From positions 10,048,580-10,112,579 of the forward strand of contig NZ_AP025018.1 in the NCBI RefSeq assembly GCF_019977735.1: a DNA stretch of 64,000 nt, written 5' to 3'. This DNA is from Calothrix sp. PCC 7716 (GTDB lineage Bacteria; Cyanobacteriota; Cyanobacteriia; Cyanobacteriales; Nostocaceae). Under the pieces are notes generated by a model. That model was not told where the DNA came from and made no database searches. It saw nothing but the letters and a program-made list of their open reading frames with translations. Every line of letters begins with the position of its first letter. Within the stretch, counting starts at the first letter, position 1. Positions 26,758 to 36,437 of the stretch are shown piece after piece. Position numbers and translations under genes: made by a program.

Positions 26758-27930
26758 ATGAGCAGTAATATTAATCGCAATCTTTCATTAAAACATCAGT
26801 ATTTACAGGAACCTCCCAAACGCGCGCAAAAGTCGATTGTTTTTATTGCTCTTTTAATATTTACTGTTGGAACAATTGCTTTGAGTCAGTATGGTTGGCG
26901 CCAAAGCGTATTATTTTTAATCGGTGGATTATTAGGAATAACTTTATATTATTCGAGTTTTGGTTTTACTTCTGCTTACCGCAAGTTTTTATTTAAACGG
27001 GATGCAGGTGGAATTTATGCTCAGTTGCTAATGCTGGCAGTTGCTACAGTTTTGTTTGCTCCTATACTTGCTTCTGGAACAGCTTTTGGTCAAGAAGTTA
27101 AAGGGTCTATAGCACCTGTAGGAGTTCAAGGAGCTATTGGTGCTTTTTTATTTGGTATTGGGATGCAAATAGCCGGAGGCTGTGGTTGCGGCACGCTTTA
27201 CACAGTTGGCAGTGGTAGCTTGTCAATGGTTTTTACAGTAATAGCCTTTTGCATTGGCTCATTTTGGGCAAGCTTAAATCGTCACCTTTGGTCTAATTTA
27301 CCATCTATTCCGCCTGTTGTACTTGGGCAAAGTTTAGGTTGGACAGGTGCCGTCTTTTTACAGCTAACTATATTTATAGTGCTTGCTGGTTTACTTTGGG
27401 CATGGAGCAAAAAAGCACGCAAGCAAATAGAAATACCTACTTCACTTATATTTGGCGCCATTGCTCTAGCAATTTTAAATTTTTTAACTTTAATAATTTC
27501 TGGTCAACCCTGGCGAATTACTTGGGGTTTTGCTTTGTGGAGTGCGAAAATAGCCACTATTTTTGGCTGGAACCCTTCAAATACTTCATTTTGGGCTGGC
27601 AAAGCACAGCAAACAGCTTTATCACAAAGCGTGTTTGCTGATATCACTTCAGCAATGAACATTGGGATTATTTTAGGAGCATTTTTGGCAGCAGCGCTTG
27701 CAGGTAGACTAATTCCCAAAACTCAAATAACTCCCAGTATCATCGCATCAACGCTTTTAGGTGGTCTATTAATGGGTTACGGCGCCCTAAATGCCTTTGG
27801 TTGTAATGTTAACGCCTTCTTCGGTGGTATAGCTTCTACAAGTTTACACGGTTGGATTTGGATTATTTTTGCTTTACTCGGAAGTTTCATCGGCGCCAAA
27901 TTACGCCCAGTATTTGGGCAACAAATTTAA
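26758..27930 (+). CDS. YeeE/YedE-family thiosulfate transporter (TsuA-like)
   Basis: A 390-residue membrane protein with about ten to twelve helices. It carries the conserved Cys motifs of the TsuA/YeeE family: IAGGCGCGTLYTVGSG with Cys142 and Cys144, and AFGCNVNAFFGG with Cys349. In characterised TsuA these cysteines relay thiosulfate across the membrane. The coupling with a rhodanese upstream supports thiosulfate or sulfane-sulfur uptake. The N-terminal about 35 residues are cytosolic and basic. Start ATG 26758. Confidence 0.88.
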   Translation: MSSNINRNLSLKHQYLQEPPKRAQKSIVFIALLIFTVGTIALSQYGWRQSVLFLIGGLLGITLYYSSFGFTSAYRKFLFKRDAGGIYAQLLMLAVATVLFAPILASGTAFGQEVKGSIAPVGVQGAIGAFLFGIGMQIAGGCGCGTLYTVGSGSLSMVFTVIAFCIGSFWASLNRHLWSNLPSIPPVVLGQSLGWTGAVFLQLTIFIVLAGLLWAWSKKARKQIEIPTSLIFGAIALAILNFLTLIISGQPWRITWGFALWSAKIATIFGWNPSNTSFWAGKAQQTALSQSVFADITSAMNIGIILGAFLAAALAGRLIPKTQITPSIIASTLLGGLLMGYGALNAFGCNVNAFFGGIASTSLHGWIWIIFALLGSFIGAKLRPVFGQQI

Positions 27931-28081
27931 ATTGGTATTTCAACGGTGCGTATAGGCGCCTTACGACTCAAAATCTGTACATTTGGTTGGAAAAATTAGA
28001 GATTGATTTTTAAACCAACCTCCTCGACTCTCCATTTTTTATACTGTGAGCGCCTGCTGTTAAACTCAAAATCTAAAACTT

Positions 28082-29167
28082 TTACATTGGCTTAAATACA
28101 CTGGCGCCTAACCCAGGTGTAATATTAGCTGTTTTTTGAAGTTCTAGTTCTAGTTGTAAAAGAGTTGGTGCCATTACAGGTAAAAACGCAACTTCTCGCA
28201 GTCTCCGTGCAGTTCCGCTGGGCTTTAAGTAAGCATTTGTACCTTTGGCTTCTAATTCTAACCAAACTGAGTCTAATGCAAGTCTAGTTAAAGCTACCCG
28301 CAGTTCTAATATCTCGCGTTTTGATGAGTTGAAGTTTTGCAAACTGCCTAGTTTCCAAATTTGAGCTTCTAACTGAGTTAGAGTAAAAAAGTTATATCTG
28401 AGACGGTTAACTAACGCTTCTTCATTGTCTCCGTCTGTCGAGTGCAAAGTTTCTTGTAGTGACCGTCGTGTTATTCCTAGTCCTAACGCACATTGCATGA
28501 GTATTAATTTAGGGCGAATTTGTGATAGGAATAAATCAGCATCTTCACTGATAATCCATTGACGAGACAAATTCACTTTATTTAAACGTAGTGTACTTGT
28601 CCAAGATGCTTGCAACCCTAATAGCTGTAAATCATCTCCTCGTTGTATTCCTTTTGCTTTAGACGGCACAGCGACTATTAATGTTTTTCCATCATCCGTT
28701 TTTGCTTTCACTACTACAAAAAAGTTTTTCGGTTGCACGTTGGACACCCACGGCAAGAAACCCTCCAAAGTTACTGTATCTTTTTCTAGCGATGCATTAA
28801 CTGGCACCGCAGAAACAACATCTTCAATTACTATGGCGCCAGAGCATTCTGCCCGTAGAATTTTGGGTAGTATTTGCAAATTTAACCAGCGATTAGAACT
28901 TAATATTAGGTATTCAATAAATGTCCGCTGGCACCAAAATACAAATCCGCTTGTTAAACATTGTTCTGAAACAGTAGCGATTTCTTCAACTGCACTAAAT
29001 AATGTTCCATCTAACCCACCAAGACTTTCTGGTACACCATGTGCTAACCGTCCTGAAGAAGATAACATATCCAGTGATGAACTTACACTGCACCCTGATA
29101 CCCCTTCATTCAACCAGTTCGCTTGTTCTGCCAAAGACAATTCGATAGTTCTGTATTGGCTAACCAT
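28082..29167 (-). CDS. Acyl-CoA dehydrogenase-like flavoprotein (divergent)
   Basis: A 361-residue member of the acyl-CoA dehydrogenase fold, recognised by the N-terminal helical domain (LAHGVPESLGGLDGTLFSAVEEIATVSEQC), the middle beta domain (GFLPWVSNVQPKNFFVVVKA) and the C-terminal helical bundle. The catalytic Glu region is not clear. Relatives that act on sulfur compounds include SfnB and DszC-type monooxygenases; its place between tsuA and the sulfur-poor phycocyanin suggests such a role, by inference. Unlike the other such protein (48165-49346) it is not depleted in Met and Cys. Confidence 0.75.
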   Translation of the reverse strand: MVSQYRTIELSLAEQANWLNEGVSGCSVSSSLDMLSSSGRLAHGVPESLGGLDGTLFSAVEEIATVSEQCLTSGFVFWCQRTFIEYLILSSNRWLNLQILPKILRAECSGAIVIEDVVSAVPVNASLEKDTVTLEGFLPWVSNVQPKNFFVVVKAKTDDGKTLIVAVPSKAKGIQRGDDLQLLGLQASWTSTLRLNKVNLSRQWIISEDADLFLSQIRPKLILMQCALGLGITRRSLQETLHSTDGDNEEALVNRLRYNFFTLTQLEAQIWKLGSLQNFNSSKREILELRVALTRLALDSVWLELEAKGTNAYLKPSGTARRLREVAFLPVMAPTLLQLELELQKTANITPGLGASVFKPM

Positions 29168-29503
29168 TGATGATTCTCCTTAAATGTAATGATGATACTT
29201 GGAAGCTGTCGGGGCGCCCAAAAACCTTCAACATCACACTGCTCTGATTCGCCCCTGACCAAATACAATGCTCTTGGACAAGATAAAGTACTGTTAATCG
29301 ATAAAGTTTACGTATTTTACTTTTATTTACTTTGTCACGAGTTTCTCCAAAACGCAAGTAGAAAAGTTTAGAAAATTAAAGGGTATATAGTGCCTAACTA
29401 TTCTTATTCATAGCTTTCAGCCATTTACGAATAAATTCCTTAACAAAAGTTAATCAAAAAAACTATTGTGTTTGCACAGTGCTAATGGCATACTAAATTC
29501 TAT

Positions 29504-29535
29504 AAACTACGGTAACTTGATGTAGTTAACGTATT
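29504..29535. promoter_or_regulatory. AAACTACGGT motif upstream of cpcB3A3
   Basis: Reads aaactacggtaacttgatgt then agttaacgta, about 45-75 bp before the phycocyanin start. It shares AAACTACGGT-n-A-n-TTGAT with the site at 36384 before sbpA. The rest of the 410-bp gap 29168-29580 shows no other clear element. Confidence 0.45.
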
Positions 29536-29580
29536 TATCAACATAGTTATAAACAAAGTACAAGCAAGGAGATTAAAGCA

Positions 29581-30102
29581 ATGGTATTAGATGCATTCAC
29601 CAAGGTTGTTGCTCAAGCAGATACACGTGGAGAGTATCTTAGCAATTCGCAGTTAGATGCTCTACTAAATCTTGTTAGGGAAGGAAATAAGCGTGTGGAT
29701 GTTGTCAATCGCATATCGAGCAACGCTTCGGCAATTGTTGCGAATGCTGCACGCTCTTTGTTTGAAGAACAACCTCAACTGATAGCTCCAGGTGGTAATG
29801 CTTATACTAGTCGTCGTGCAGCTGCTTGCTTGCGAGATTTAGAAATCATTTTGCGCTATGTGACTTACGCAATATTTGCAGGTGATGCCAGTGTGTTAGA
29901 TGACCGTGCTTTAAACGGGTTACGCGAAACCTATTTAGCGTTAGGAACTCCAGGAGCTTCAGTAGCTGTTGGGATTCAAAAGCTCAAAGAAGCTTCACTT
30001 GCGATTGCTGGAGACCCAAATGGAATTACTCGCGGTGATTGCAGTGCTTTGCTTTCGGAAGTCGCTAGTTATTTTGATCGTGCGGCATCAGCAGTAGCAT
30101 GA
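29581..30102 (+). CDS. cpcB3: Phycocyanin beta subunit, sulfur-poor (PC-3 type)
   Basis: A 173-residue phycobilisome rod protein. It keeps the chromophore-binding Cys83 (AACLRDLEI) and Cys154 ([10 protein letters not shown]) and the [11 protein letters not shown] core. Sulfur residues that are near-universal elsewhere are gone: RRMAACLRDMEI reads [12 protein letters not shown], and DRCLNGL reads DRALNGL (Ala110). The only Met is the initiator. This matches the sulfur-starvation phycocyanin-3 of Calothrix PCC 7601. It is preceded by AAGGAG and followed after 55 bp by the alpha-subunit gene. Confidence 0.95.
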   Translation: MVLDAFTKVVAQADTRGEYLSNSQLDALLNLVREGNKRVDVVNRISSNASAIVANAARSLFEEQPQLIAPGGNAYTSRRAAACLRDLEIILRYVTYAIFAGDASVLDDRALNGLRETYLALGTPGASVAVGIQKLKEASLAIAGDPNGITRGDCSALLSEVASYFDRAASAVA

Positions 30103-30157
30103 ATCAAATAAAACTTTCTTTTCTTAATACACAAACCAATCAGGGAGATTATAAATC

Positions 30158-30649
30158 ATGTCCAAAACACCTTTAACAGAAGCAATTGCTACAGCAGATT
30201 CACAAGGGCGCTTTTTGAGCAGCACTGAATTTCAAGTCGCTTTCGGACGTTTTCGACAAGCTACTGCTTCACTTGAAGCGGTGAAAACTTTGTCTGGTAG
30301 AGCGCAGAGTCTTGCTGAAGCTGCTGCAAATGCTGTGTACCAGAAGTACCCTTACACTACTCAGTTGCAAGGTCCAAACTATGCGTCAGACGCTCGTGGT
30401 AAGCAAAAATGTGTGCGTGATATTGGCTACTACTTGCGAATTATTACATATGCATTAGTTGCAGGTGGTACGGGTCCAATTGATGATTATCTGATTGCTG
30501 GTTTAGCTGAAATCAACAAATCTTTTGAATTGTCTCCAAGTTGGTATATTGAAGCTCTGAAACACATTAAGGCAAATCATGGTCTGACGGGTGACCCAGC
30601 TGTAGAAGCTAATTCGTACATTGATTATGTAATCAATGCCTTGAGTTAA
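30158..30649 (+). CDS. cpcA3: Phycocyanin alpha subunit, sulfur-poor (PC-3 type)
   Basis: A 163-residue alpha subunit. Only the initiator Met and the chromophore-attachment Cys85 ([14 protein letters not shown]) remain. Usual sulfur positions are replaced: TTQMQGPNY by [25 protein letters not shown] by [16 protein letters not shown]. It pairs with the beta subunit to build the rod trimer/hexamer of the phycobilisome. A terminator-like hairpin follows at 30745, so the linker genes of the Calothrix cpc3 operon are not next to it. Confidence 0.95.
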   Translation: MSKTPLTEAIATADSQGRFLSSTEFQVAFGRFRQATASLEAVKTLSGRAQSLAEAAANAVYQKYPYTTQLQGPNYASDARGKQKCVRDIGYYLRIITYALVAGGTGPIDDYLIAGLAEINKSFELSPSWYIEALKHIKANHGLTGDPAVEANSYIDYVINALS

Positions 30650-30744
30650 TTGTTGCTTCAAAGCTCAATAGCGCAATGTTTTCCTCGGTCTTGAAATTTC
30701 CTAAATTCCGATAATTAAAGTATTCTCCTATTTCTGCTGTCTTG

Positions 30745-30785
30745 GTAGTGGATAGTTTAAGCGTGACTATCTGCTACTAATTTTT
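30745..30785 (+). terminator. Rho-independent terminator after cpcB3A3
   Basis: Stem GTAGTGGATAGT / ACTATCTGCTAC (10 of 12 pairs) with a 9-nt loop, followed by TAATTTTTA. Confidence 0.65.
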
Positions 30786-30989
30786 ATTTATATACTCGGT
30801 TTCTGGGAGTTTTTTTAAGCTTGGGTCTATTTGACTCTGACGCTCAAACCGTAGGTCTACACCACAGAAAGCCTTTTCTCCCTAACATCCGTGTCAGTTT
30901 TGTAACCCCTGCTACATCTCGCCACAGTAGGGTTAACACAACTGCTATCATCAAAGGTAAATTGAGAATTCTATCGTCTCTACTTAGCA

Positions 30990-32042
30990 CTAATTAAGGG
31001 CATTTTCTAAATCTGTTTGTAAATCAAGTTTATGTTCGATACCAACAGATAAACGTACCAAATTATCTTTAATTCCTCGCTTCAAACGTTCTGCTTCTGG
31101 AATTGCGCCATGAGTCATTTTAACGGGATAGCATAGTAACGATTCGACGCCACCTAAACTTTCTGCGAGTAAGAATAGTTTAATGCGAGAGACAAATTTT
31201 TCAACTGCTGCAAATCCACCTTTGAGTTCTAAGCTAATCATGCCACCAAAACCTGACATTTGAGTTTTGGCTAGTTGATGCTGTGGGTGGTTTGGTAAAC
31301 CTGGGTAGTAAATGCGTTCAACTTTAGGATGGTTTTGTAAAAAATTCGCCAGGTGTAGAGCATTAGTTTCGTGTTCGCGCATTCGTACTGCTAATGTTTT
31401 AATTCCTCGCAGTACTAAATAACTATCAAAGGGGCTAGGAACGGCGCCGATTGCGTTTTGATAAAATTTAAGTTGACTATATATTTCTTCATTTGAGGTG
31501 ATAACTGCACCACCGATAATATCACTATGTCCTCCTAGATATTTTGTAGTACTGTGAACTACAATATCGGCGCCTAATTCTAGAGGTCTTTGAAAGTAAG
31601 GACTAACAAATGTATTATCAACTACTAAAATTAGTTGATTTTGACGTGCGATAGTAGCCAGAGATGCAATATCAACAATTTTTAATAATGGATTTGTGGG
31701 TGTTTCAATCCAAATTAATTTAGTGTTGGGTTGAATTGCGTTTTGAAAACTAGAGTTAACGTCTTCTACATTGATATCTACATAGGTAGTCGTCACACCC
31801 CAATTCCTGACTACTTTTTCAAGTAATCTATATGTACCACCATATAAATCATCCACTGCGACAATATGGTCGCCATTTTTAAGTAAACTAAGTACGGTAG
31901 TGGTAGCAGCTAATCCAGAAGCGAATGCTAAACCGAATTTACCAGATTCTATCGAAGCAAGAGCTTGTTCTACCGTATTACATGTAAGTATGACATATAT
32001 TTTATGGAGTTCTCTTAATTTCTTTCGCGACTCAACAAACAA
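30990..32042 (-). pseudogene. Cystathionine gamma-synthase, 5'-truncated
   Basis: A PLP enzyme of the Cys/Met metabolism family. From about residue 25 on it matches well: FGLAFASGLAATTTVLSLL, VVDNTFVSPYFQRPL, catalytic Lys167 in STTKYLGGHSD, and LSVGIEHKLDL at the end. The first about 55-60 residues of the family, including the YSRTGNPT segment that binds PLP phosphate of the neighbouring subunit, are missing in all frames and replaced by unrelated codons from a TTG start (FVESRKKLRELHK). A palindromic repeat sits at the broken 5' end (32050-32101). Probably inactive. It lies downstream of cysA copy 2. Confidence 0.75.
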
Positions 32043-32049
32043 TAATAAT

Positions 32050-32101
32050 GTAGAGACGTGTAATCCGGAGGATTTACCCTAGAGATTAATTACGTCTCTA
32101 C
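32050..32101. repeat. GTAGAGACG repeat at the broken 5' end of the cystathionine gamma-synthase gene
   Basis: GTAGAGACGTgTAAT...ATTAATTACGTCTCTAC, arms of the same family as 1994-2021 with a longer imperfect centre. It touches the point where the upstream gene loses homology. Confidence 0.75.
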
Positions 32102-32211
32102 GAAAATTTTAACCCGAAATTTATAGACTGTGTGAAGTGTGATTATAAAGCTAAGTAGCTAGCCATTTCACATAATAGTGAAAACACCCTAATATATATT
32201 AATATTGTAAC

Positions 32212-33228
32212 CTATGCTGCATACTTTAATGAAAAATATTTTGCATCTTTGGGCTTAACAAATACTTTTTGCTGCGGTTTTAAATTTAATTTATCATACT
32301 GCTCGCGAGTTAGGTTAGCTGTGATTGTATGCCCGTCATCAAATGTTAACTCGACTAGAATTTCCCAGCCTAAGTGAATTAAACGACTTATTTGAGCTGG
32401 TACACTACCTTCTATTCTACTTGCTTCTATCACAACATCGTGTGGTCGTACAAATACATCTGGCGCCGCATTACCCAATTCAAAGTTACGAACAAATTGT
32501 GAATTTCTCGGTACAACGTTTACGGGACCAATAAAACTCATAACAAAAGCAGTTTCTGGATTATCGTATACATGAGCAGGTGAACCTACTTGTTCAATTT
32601 TTCCTTTGTTCATGACGACAATTTCATCCGAAACTTCCATTGCTTCTTCTTGGTCATGGGTAACAAACACCGTCGTAATTTGAACTTGCTCAATTAAATT
32701 ACGTAACCAGTTTCGTAGGTCTTTCCGCACTTTTGCATCCAAAGCACCAAAAGGTTCGTCAAGTAATAACACTTTTGGTTGAACTGCCATCGCGCGCGCT
32801 AACGCAACCCGTTGTCTTTGACCTCCAGATAGCTGGGATGGATAGCGGTTTCCCAACCCTTTTAACTGCACTAGTTCTAATAACTCTTCGGCTCGTCTTG
32901 TAGCTTGTTGCTTATTGACTTTGCGAATATCTAACCCAAACGCAATGTTCTCTTTCACTGTTAAATGCTTGAATAAAGCATAGTGTTGGAACATAAAACC
33001 GATATTGCGCTGTTGCACAGTTTGGTGAGTAGCATCTTGCCCAGCAATATAAATTCGACCCGTGTCTGGTGGTTCTAATCCCGCTATCGCGCGTAGTAAG
33101 GTAGACTTTCCTGAACCTGAAGGACCCAACAGCGCAACTAGCGAACCTGTCTTTACTTCCAAGTTAATATCGTCAAGAGCAAGAAAACTACCAAACTGTT
33201 TATTTACGCCTTCGACTGTAATCCCCAT
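32212..33228 (-). CDS. cysA: Sulfate/thiosulfate ABC transporter ATPase CysA (copy 2)
   Basis: A 338-residue ATPase with Walker [11 protein letters not shown]-loop MFQHYALF, signature LSGGQRQR, Walker [13 protein letters not shown] and switch [12 protein letters not shown]. It is almost identical to the protein at 24043-25059 over residues 1-220; the TOBE part differs more ([20 protein letters not shown] against [20 protein letters not shown]). It lies next to cysR, cysT, cysW and sbpA and is probably the main partner of that sulfate transporter. The upstream DNA also resembles that of copy 1, including the motif at 33374. Confidence 0.93.
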   Translation of the reverse strand: MGITVEGVNKQFGSFLALDDINLEVKTGSLVALLGPSGSGKSTLLRAIAGLEPPDTGRIYIAGQDATHQTVQQRNIGFMFQHYALFKHLTVKENIAFGLDIRKVNKQQATRRAEELLELVQLKGLGNRYPSQLSGGQRQRVALARAMAVQPKVLLLDEPFGALDAKVRKDLRNWLRNLIEQVQITTVFVTHDQEEAMEVSDEIVVMNKGKIEQVGSPAHVYDNPETAFVMSFIGPVNVVPRNSQFVRNFELGNAAPDVFVRPHDVVIEASRIEGSVPAQISRLIHLGWEILVELTFDDGHTITANLTREQYDKLNLKPQQKVFVKPKDAKYFSLKYAA

Positions 33229-33373
33229 TAACCGTAGACTCCTTTGTAAAAATTGACAGCTAACAACTTACTATACTCTCATAATCACCTAAAAGTTGGT
33301 CGGTATTTTGTAGATTTTGTTACAATATGCTCTTTCTTTAAAAAAATTATGTAAAGTTTATTGTACTTACAGT

Positions 33374-33397
33374 AAATCTACCGACTTTTAGTATATT
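33374..33397. promoter_or_regulatory. Sulfur-island motif, site A2
   Basis: Core TCTACCGACTTTTAGTA between divergent cysA copy 2 and cysR. It aligns without gaps to site A1 over 24 bp, differing at a few positions. Confidence 0.6.
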
Positions 33398-33645
33398 GGT
33401 GGTATTATCATAACTGCAAACTAATTACACAGGTAGAGTCAGAAGCTGCAACTCCTAAAAATAGAGCTTCCCAAGTGTGAGTGCGATATAAGAATTGTTT
33501 TAACAATTGTGCATCAACTTTGAGTAATATTACGCGTACATAATTGAGAACAAGCATATAAAGTTTATTTGTTTGGAGTTCTTATACCGACTCGTCAATA
33601 TAATCAATATCAACTAAATTTGTAATACCAATAACCGCTGCAACA

Positions 33646-34257
33646 ATGAATAAAACAAGTAATGATGCTCAAAAGCCAAGTAACTTAGAAAATTCATCTA
33701 ATAATGAAAAATTACTGCTACGGATATTCGACCGTCGAGACATTATTCCTGAACGCAATGATGTGCTATGGAAAATTGAAAGTGGTGTCGTTCGTAGTGC
33801 CACCTGGAGCGAAGATGGAACATTTATAACTTTAGGTTATTGGGGTGTTGGAGATGTGGTTGGTTTTGCATTATCTAAAATTACACCCTACCAATTAGAC
33901 TGTTTAACTCCAACAGAAGTAACTATTATTCCACCGCAATTTTGGTATAAACATATAAACCTCTTGTTTTCTCATATTCAGCAAACAGAGGAGCTACTAA
34001 GCATAATTAACTACAAAGGTGTTCATATAAGGATGTGTCAATTTTTGATATGGTTGAGCGATAAGTTTGGTCGTGATGTCGAAAAGGGGAAGTTGATTGA
34101 TATTCACCTCACTCACCAAGATATTGCAGAAGTTTTAAATACTACAAGAGTCACAATTACGCGCTTGCTCATGCAATTAGAAGCAGAAGGAAAACTTACA
34201 CGGCATAAACGTCAAATTATTGTAACACAAAGTTTACTTGGCTTACGTGACGCCTAG
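33646..34257 (+). CDS. cysR: Crp/Fnr-family regulator CysR
   Basis: A 203-residue Crp-family activator. It has an N-terminal cyclic-nucleotide-like beta roll without the cAMP-binding pocket residues (LWKIESGVVRSATWSEDGTFITLGYWGVGDVVG), a dimer helix, and a winged helix-turn-helix (LTHQDIAEVLNTTRVTITRLLMQLEAEG). CysR was described in Synechococcus as a sulfur-responsive regulator beside cysA/T/W/sbpA, and the same arrangement holds here. It probably controls genes of this island. Confidence 0.85.
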   Translation: MNKTSNDAQKPSNLENSSNNEKLLLRIFDRRDIIPERNDVLWKIESGVVRSATWSEDGTFITLGYWGVGDVVGFALSKITPYQLDCLTPTEVTIIPPQFWYKHINLLFSHIQQTEELLSIINYKGVHIRMCQFLIWLSDKFGRDVEKGKLIDIHLTHQDIAEVLNTTRVTITRLLMQLEAEGKLTRHKRQIIVTQSLLGLRDA

Positions 34258-34258
34258 T

Positions 34259-34284
34259 AGAAACGTTACATGTAACGTCTTTAC
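34259..34284. repeat. Degenerate GTAGAGACG-type palindrome after cysR
   Basis: Contains the perfect 16-bp palindrome ACGTTACATGTAACGT (34263-34278), also found at the centre of the repeat 57888-57915. It may act as a terminator for cysR. Confidence 0.6.
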
Positions 34285-34468
34285 TTGTTACATGGTTATC
34301 TAGAATACCTAACTACAAATAATCTATCAATATTGTGTAGTTTCGCTCTTGAAAATTAAGTAAGTACTCTGTAATCTGTGATATACGCATATAGAACTTA
34401 AAGTCTGTGGGATACAGAGTTATCTTCGACTAAATTCAAACAAAAAATAAAGGGAATTTGTGTAAGCT

Positions 34469-35335
34469 ATGGCAGTTTTGTCTTCTAAAAAAGGTTTGCA
34501 GACAGATACACCTGCTTGGAAACAATTTTTCAACGTATTAATTGGTAATTCTTGGGCTTGGCGGATTAGTGTCATATATTTGACAATAATGCTGATAATA
34601 CCAATAATTGCCATGTTTCTAAAATCTAGCGGTGAACCTCCAGCAGAGTTTTGGAGAATTGCTACTAGTCCAATGGCACTGTCTGCATATGATGTGACTT
34701 TCACTACATCTTTAGTTACGGCTTTAATTAATGGAGTTTTTGGGACTCTGCTTGCCTGGGTGCTTGTTAGATATGATTTTCCGTTTAAAAAGTTAATTGA
34801 TGCTTCTGTAGATTTACCCTTTGCTTTGCCGACAGCTGTAGCGGGTTTAACGTTAGCAACAGTTTATAGTGAGAACGGTTGGATTGGTCAGTTATTTACT
34901 CCCTTTGGAATTAAGATATCCTTCACTCGTGTTGGTGTAGGTATTGCAATGACTTTTATATCGCTATCTTTTGTGGTGCGAACAGTGCAACCTGTACTTT
35001 TGGAACTAGAAAAGGATATTGAAGAAGCTGCTTGGAGTTTAGGCGCCAGTCAGTTTCAGACTTTCGTTCGAGTAATTCTACCACCATTATTGCCATCAAT
35101 TTTAACTGGTGTGGCATTAGGTTTTTCACGTGCGGTAGGGGAGTTTGGGTCTACTGTAATTATTTCCTCCAATACACCGTTCGAGGATTTAATAGCACCC
35201 GTACTAATTTTTCAACGCTTGGAGCAGTATGACTATTCTGGCGCCACTGTAATTGGTGTTGTGATGCTGCTGATTTCTCTAATATTACTGCTGACAATTA
35301 ACTTACTGCAAGCTTGGGGAAGAAGATATGGCTAA
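34469..35335 (+). CDS. cysT: Sulfate ABC transporter permease CysT
   Basis: A 288-residue permease with six membrane helices, after a short cytosolic N-terminus. The EAA loop reads [27 protein letters not shown] and the end has [15 protein letters not shown], the CysT/CysU pattern. It overlaps cysW by 8 bp, so the two halves of the channel are made together. Confidence 0.93.
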   Translation: MAVLSSKKGLQTDTPAWKQFFNVLIGNSWAWRISVIYLTIMLIIPIIAMFLKSSGEPPAEFWRIATSPMALSAYDVTFTTSLVTALINGVFGTLLAWVLVRYDFPFKKLIDASVDLPFALPTAVAGLTLATVYSENGWIGQLFTPFGIKISFTRVGVGIAMTFISLSFVVRTVQPVLLELEKDIEEAAWSLGASQFQTFVRVILPPLLPSILTGVALGFSRAVGEFGSTVIISSNTPFEDLIAPVLIFQRLEQYDYSGATVIGVVMLLISLILLLTINLLQAWGRRYG

Positions 35336-36173
35336 TAGTGAAAATCTTGGTACAAAGAAAAAAAGTCTCGTTGAGATTGTTTTGATTGTAGTTGCACTGA
35401 CTTACTTATCTTTAGTCATATATATTCCAACCATAAATGTTTTCGTCCAAGCTTTTCATAAAGGTATCGGGCCGTTTATATCAAACTTGAGCGAACCTAA
35501 CTTCCTTTTTGCAGCCCGATTAACACTAATACTTGCCTTAATAGCTGTACCTGTAAATACAGCGTTTGGTCTATCTGCTGCATGGGCACTAACACGCAAA
35601 AATTTCCCAGGTCGTGCGTTTATTTTAAGTGTAATTGACCTGCCTTTCTCAATCTCACCAGTAGTCGCCGGCTTAATGATTGTATTATTATACGGGCGCA
35701 ACGGTTGGTTCGGCGCCTGGTTAATAGAAAACGACGTTAAAATTATCTTTGCTTTACCAGGGATGATACTTGCAACCGCATTTGTTAGTATACCTTTCGT
35801 CGCGCGCGAAGTAATTCCTATACTAGATGAATTAGGCAAAGATCAAGAAGAAGCAGCAGCAACACTTGGCGCCAATGGTTTCCAGATATTTTGGCGTGTT
35901 ACTCTACCCAATATTCGTTGGGGTTTACTCTATGGTGTACTTTTAACCAACGCTAGAGCAATGGGTGAATTTGGCGCCGTATCAGTAGTATCTGGAAACA
36001 TCGCTTCCGAAACTCAAAGTTTGCCTTTATTTATCGAAGACGCTTACAAACAATATCAAACAGAAGCAGCATTCTCAGCAGCCGTAATTTTGGCACTATT
36101 AGCACTTGTTACCCTTGTCTTGAAAGAAGTACTTGAAAGCAAAACTGGTAATTCCAGAAAAGCATCTCATTAG
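35328..36173 (+). CDS. cysW: Sulfate ABC transporter permease CysW
   Basis: A 281-residue permease. The EAA loop is [21 protein letters not shown], with [30 protein letters not shown], the CysW-specific region. Six membrane helices. It forms the sulfate channel with CysT; sbpA follows after a 265-bp gap that holds a dispersed repeat and its own promoter palindrome. Confidence 0.93.
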   Translation: MANSENLGTKKKSLVEIVLIVVALTYLSLVIYIPTINVFVQAFHKGIGPFISNLSEPNFLFAARLTLILALIAVPVNTAFGLSAAWALTRKNFPGRAFILSVIDLPFSISPVVAGLMIVLLYGRNGWFGAWLIENDVKIIFALPGMILATAFVSIPFVAREVIPILDELGKDQEEAAATLGANGFQIFWRVTLPNIRWGLLYGVLLTNARAMGEFGAVSVVSGNIASETQSLPLFIEDAYKQYQTEAAFSAAVILALLALVTLVLKEVLESKTGNSRKASH

Positions 36174-36203
36174 AGTAAGCCAAAAAATGAACTATCCTGT
36201 GGT

Positions 36204-36283
36204 GTCATGCCCAGGTAGAAGCATCTTCGCAAGATTCTAGCCTGCGGCAAATGCTCCGCATTACACTGCGTTCAGAATGACAT
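36204..36283. repeat. Dispersed ~80-bp repeat between cysW and sbpA
   Basis: Shares attctagcctgcggcaaatg and cagaatgacatta with the element at 15721-15810. The insertion lies between the permease and binding-protein genes. Confidence 0.8.
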
Positions 36284-36383
36284 TAGGCATTTTTTTCGTG
36301 GAGTTCTCTTAGTTCTTAGTGTTTTGTGTACTGCAATGCTTGAGAAGAATTAAGCGGTATGGGATTCTATAATTTAACAAACA

Positions 36384-36415
36384 AACTACGGTTATTTGAT
36401 AAATAAATCGTAGTT
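36384..36415. promoter_or_regulatory. AAACTACGGT palindrome upstream of sbpA
   Basis: AAACTACGGTTATTTGAT followed by AAATAAATCGTAGTTT: an inverted repeat with ACTACG/CGTAGT ends, 25-55 bp before sbpA. It shares its left half with the site before cpcB3A3. Confidence 0.5.
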
Positions 36416-36437
36416 TTATTTAGGAGAAGACATAACT

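Noticed and set aside
28740-29183. 147-codon plus-strand frame opposite the acyl-CoA-dehydrogenase-like gene
   Set aside because: Antisense to a gene with clear family motifs; its composition is a by-product of codon bias.
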